Shown: piece by piece, positions 62,344 through 64,000 of the stretch
How positions within the stretch are numbered: position 1 is the stretch's first letter
Layout of the letters: every line of letters starts with the position of its first letter
Assembly: GCF_000171235.2 (NCBI RefSeq)
Contig: NZ_ABEA03000099.1
Location: 62,001 to 126,000, forward strand
DNA from: Geminisphaera colitermitum TAV2
GTDB taxonomy: Bacteria; Verrucomicrobiota; Verrucomicrobiia; Opitutales; Opitutaceae
Reading direction: 5' to 3'
Length of the DNA stretch: 64,000 bases
Notes under the pieces: generated by a model
What the model was told of the DNA's origin: nothing
Database searches by the model: none
What the model saw: the letters and a program-made list of their open reading frames with translations, nothing else
Translations under genes and position numbers: made by a program

Positions 62344-63210
62344 TCAGGGGAAAAGCGCGGGGTTGAGGTGAGCTTCGTAAAGGGCTCTGCCGAGTTGGAG
62401 GGAGATTTCGTCGATGTCGCCGCCGAAACAGCCGCCGGGTTGCTCCTTGTGAGGTCCGGGGCGGCTTGCCCCGACGGTGAAGAGTTGGGCGTCCTTGTCG
62501 TTGAGTTCCACGGGAGCGCGCGAGGTCGTGCCGCCGAAGAGGAATTTGACTTCATCGGCACCGGCAGGAGTCAGCCAGACGCGGAAGCCTGCGCCGCGTT
62601 CGCCGAATTCCTTTTTCTGTCCGGGTTCCTTGCAGCGGATGAACACATTGAAGCGTGAGAGCGCTAGGTGATGCCAAGTGTTTTTCTCCCATTTGAAGGG
62701 GTCGCTGGTGAAGGTCTGGCATTGGCCGGTGTGCAGTTGCCAGATGAGGGTCATGGTGCGCTGACCGTTCGCGTCGGGTCCGCTGACTTGGAGTTGCCAG
62801 AGGCGGGAGGCGTTTTGCGTGGAGCCGCCAACGGCAATCACGTTGACGGCGGCGTTGCCGGGATTGCGCAGCCAGAGTTGGAACGCGAAGCGGTCAGGCC
62901 ATTGCTGGCCGATGTCTCGCGAGATGGTGCTGGTTTCGCTCGTGAATCCGCTGAAGGCGGTGCCGGAAATGCCGGGAATGCCGCCGGTGATTCTGCCGGT
63001 GATGGTTCCGTCTTTGTTGGCGGGCGTGGCGTCTTTGGCCTGTTTGACCGGGCTGGGATCGTCGCACTTCCAGTTAATCATCACAACCTCATCGCCTTTG
63101 GATGCGCCCTTTTTCTTCCCCGCGCCAAGTGCGTCAGGTTGCAATGAGGGGAACACAAGTACGAAGACCGTAAGTGGAAAAAGGATACGCGGTAGGAAAA
63201 CAATGCGCAT
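62344..63210 (-). CDS. exported LamG/concanavalin-like protein
   Basis: A 288-residue protein with a signal peptide (ILFPLTVFVLVFPSLQPDALGAG). The mature part is one LamG-type lectin-like sandwich: RFAFQLWLRNPGNAAVNVIAVGG, WHHLALSRFNVFIRCKE, FRVWLTPAGADEVKFLFGG and DIDEISLQLGRALYEAHLNPALF. Such domains in verrucomicrobial exported proteins bind carbohydrates. Just before its ATG (10 bases upstream) lies a C12 run on the gene strand, so translation initiation may vary with tract length. Confidence 0.75.
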   Translation of the reverse strand: MRIVFLPRILFPLTVFVLVFPSLQPDALGAGKKKGASKGDEVVMINWKCDDPSPVKQAKDATPANKDGTITGRITGGIPGISGTAFSGFTSETSTISRDIGQQWPDRFAFQLWLRNPGNAAVNVIAVGGSTQNASRLWQLQVSGPDANGQRTMTLIWQLHTGQCQTFTSDPFKWEKNTWHHLALSRFNVFIRCKEPGQKKEFGERGAGFRVWLTPAGADEVKFLFGGTTSRAPVELNDKDAQLFTVGASRPGPHKEQPGGCFGGDIDEISLQLGRALYEAHLNPALFP

Positions 63211-63218
63211 GGGGAGAA

Positions 63219-63230
63219 GGGGGGGGGGGG
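63219..63230. repeat. G12 run (C12 on the gene strand) in the leader of the LamG gene
   Basis: Twelve G residues lie 8 bases upstream of the LamG start codon (63210, minus) and 4 bases after the pseudopilin stop (63235). It occupies the ribosome-binding position. Confidence 0.9.
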
Positions 63231-63234
63231 AGGG

Positions 63235-63876
63235 TCAGGGCTTCCAGATGAACTGTGGATAATCCAAGCCGTTATAGTTTGGCCCAATTTTTTTTACGCT
63301 TTGGACATGAGCATCCACGAATAGGAGATTGAGCTGGTCGTTGTGTCTGAATTTGAATCTCGCCACTTTAAACCCAGTAGGGCCTGTGCCATCCCAAGCA
63401 TTGGTATTTTCATCTTCCCAAACGATGACCGATCGTGACGGGTCCACTGAGTTTATTTTTACACCACTGAATGTTGAATTCCACAAGTAACCAAGTGCGG
63501 CCACATTCTTGACTCCCTCGAACGCATCAAACGTAGGGCAAAAAAGATTGATACGACGCCCCATGGCACCTGAGAGATTATTAACAAGGTAGGGGCGCAA
63601 CTCATGTGACCAGTAGATATTGTTACCGTAGTTGTGCTTGGTGATCTGATTTTTGTTTTCGGAGGCATTAAGCAACATGGCGGTGCCAATCTGCCGGAGG
63701 TTGGACTGACATTTCACGGTTCGCGCCGATTCGCGAACACGCCCGGTGACGGGAATGATGATGGCGGTGAGGATACCGATGATGACGATGACGACAAGTA
63801 ACTCGACGAGAGTGAAGGCGCCGGTCTGGCGCTTCTGTCTGTCAGGTGGCAGCAGGGCGGGGAAAGCAGATTTCAT
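63235..63876 (-). CDS. prepilin-type pseudopilin-like protein
   Basis: A 213-residue protein with a type II/IV prepilin leader: QKRQTGAFTLVELLVVIVIIGILTAIIIPV (cleavage after Gly, Phe+1, Glu+5), as read by a PilD peptidase. The following head domain (NLRQIGTAMLLNASENKNQI, DSARSVIVWEDENTN, FKFRHNDQLNLLFVDAHVQSVKK) is the common verrucomicrobial/planctomycete DUF1559-like form. I use the ATG at 63876 (MKSAFPALLPPDRQKRQ); an upstream ATG at 63969 would place the leader too deep. The gene is the first of a run of exported-protein genes in the same direction, including the LamG protein and the hydrolase. Confidence 0.85.
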   Translation of the reverse strand: MKSAFPALLPPDRQKRQTGAFTLVELLVVIVIIGILTAIIIPVTGRVRESARTVKCQSNLRQIGTAMLLNASENKNQITKHNYGNNIYWSHELRPYLVNNLSGAMGRRINLFCPTFDAFEGVKNVAALGYLWNSTFSGVKINSVDPSRSVIVWEDENTNAWDGTGPTGFKVARFKFRHNDQLNLLFVDAHVQSVKKIGPNYNGLDYPQFIWKP

Positions 63877-64000
63877 GCTGATGATTATATCAAAATTGGG
63901 AGAGTGAATAAAAGTCACTTTGCGCATATTTTCTGGCTTTTCGCGCATGCAATTATTGCTCACCAGCAACGCCCGTGGCTCACCGATGGAGCAGGGGCTC

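Overview
The window reads as chromosomal DNA of a high-GC, Gram-negative verrucomicrobium, most likely of the Opitutaceae (termite-gut and soil relatives). The grounds are inference from gene content: PEP-CTERM exported proteins, a DUF2341/LamG-fused ExbB, Porin_5-type porin, prepilin-headed secreted proteins, large exported glycoside hydrolases, a giant two-partner-secretion protein and long G/C homopolymers. No 16S or other phylogenetic marker is present.

Layout. 1-3 kb: the 3' end of an exported glycoside hydrolase and a GH37 trehalase. 3-6 kb: a winged-helix regulator and a nucleotidyltransferase/winged-helix pair with a perfect palindrome before its start, resembling a toxin-antitoxin operon. 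6-9 kb: a decayed IS1380 element and an intact IS5-like element inserted exactly at its right end. 9-13 kb: a complete His-Xaa-Ser operon (hxsA-hxsD-small ORF-hxsB-hxsC), AT-richer than its surroundings and tightly translationally coupled. 13-16 kb: relics (a TonB C-terminal piece, a frameshifted copy of the 3.3-kb regulator, a traK/traL-like mobilisation pair cut short). 16-17 kb: an AraC regulator.

17.2-39.6 kb is a co-directional minus-strand cluster of twelve genes: TpsB, ExbB (fused to DUF2341-LamG), ExbD, TonB, porin, coiled-coil periplasmic protein, parvulin PPIase, a 4063-residue haemagglutinin-like TpsA, a small membrane protein, a reverse-transcriptase-like protein without catalytic residues, a winged-helix protein and a degenerate receiver domain. 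It looks like one envelope system: the porin, the PPIase and a private TonB-ExbBD motor sit between exporter and cargo. A PEP-CTERM gene and a broken second tpsB lie just upstream.

41-52.7 kb is accessory DNA: an AbiEi/AbiEii pair, an STN-only protein with a FecI/FecR pair but no receptor, a tandem ribbon-helix-helix protein, an AlbA/HATPase gene ruined by two frameshifts and an IS1182 insertion at CTAG, and a large serine recombinase facing the 3' end of tRNA-Pro(GGG). 53-64 kb is ordinary chromosomal content: a GspE-like ATPase, a CvpA-like membrane protein, potC-potD without potA/potB, a clan GH-A glycosidase, a second PEP-CTERM protein, a complete paralogue of the hydrolase at the left edge, a LamG protein and a type II pseudopilin-like protein. 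In this last cluster, C-runs of 12-16 sit just after three of the stop codons.

The strongest candidates for undescribed biology are the hxs operon (named families, unknown product) and the TPS/TonB gene cluster, whose tonB carries a 14-base G run able to switch its frame.
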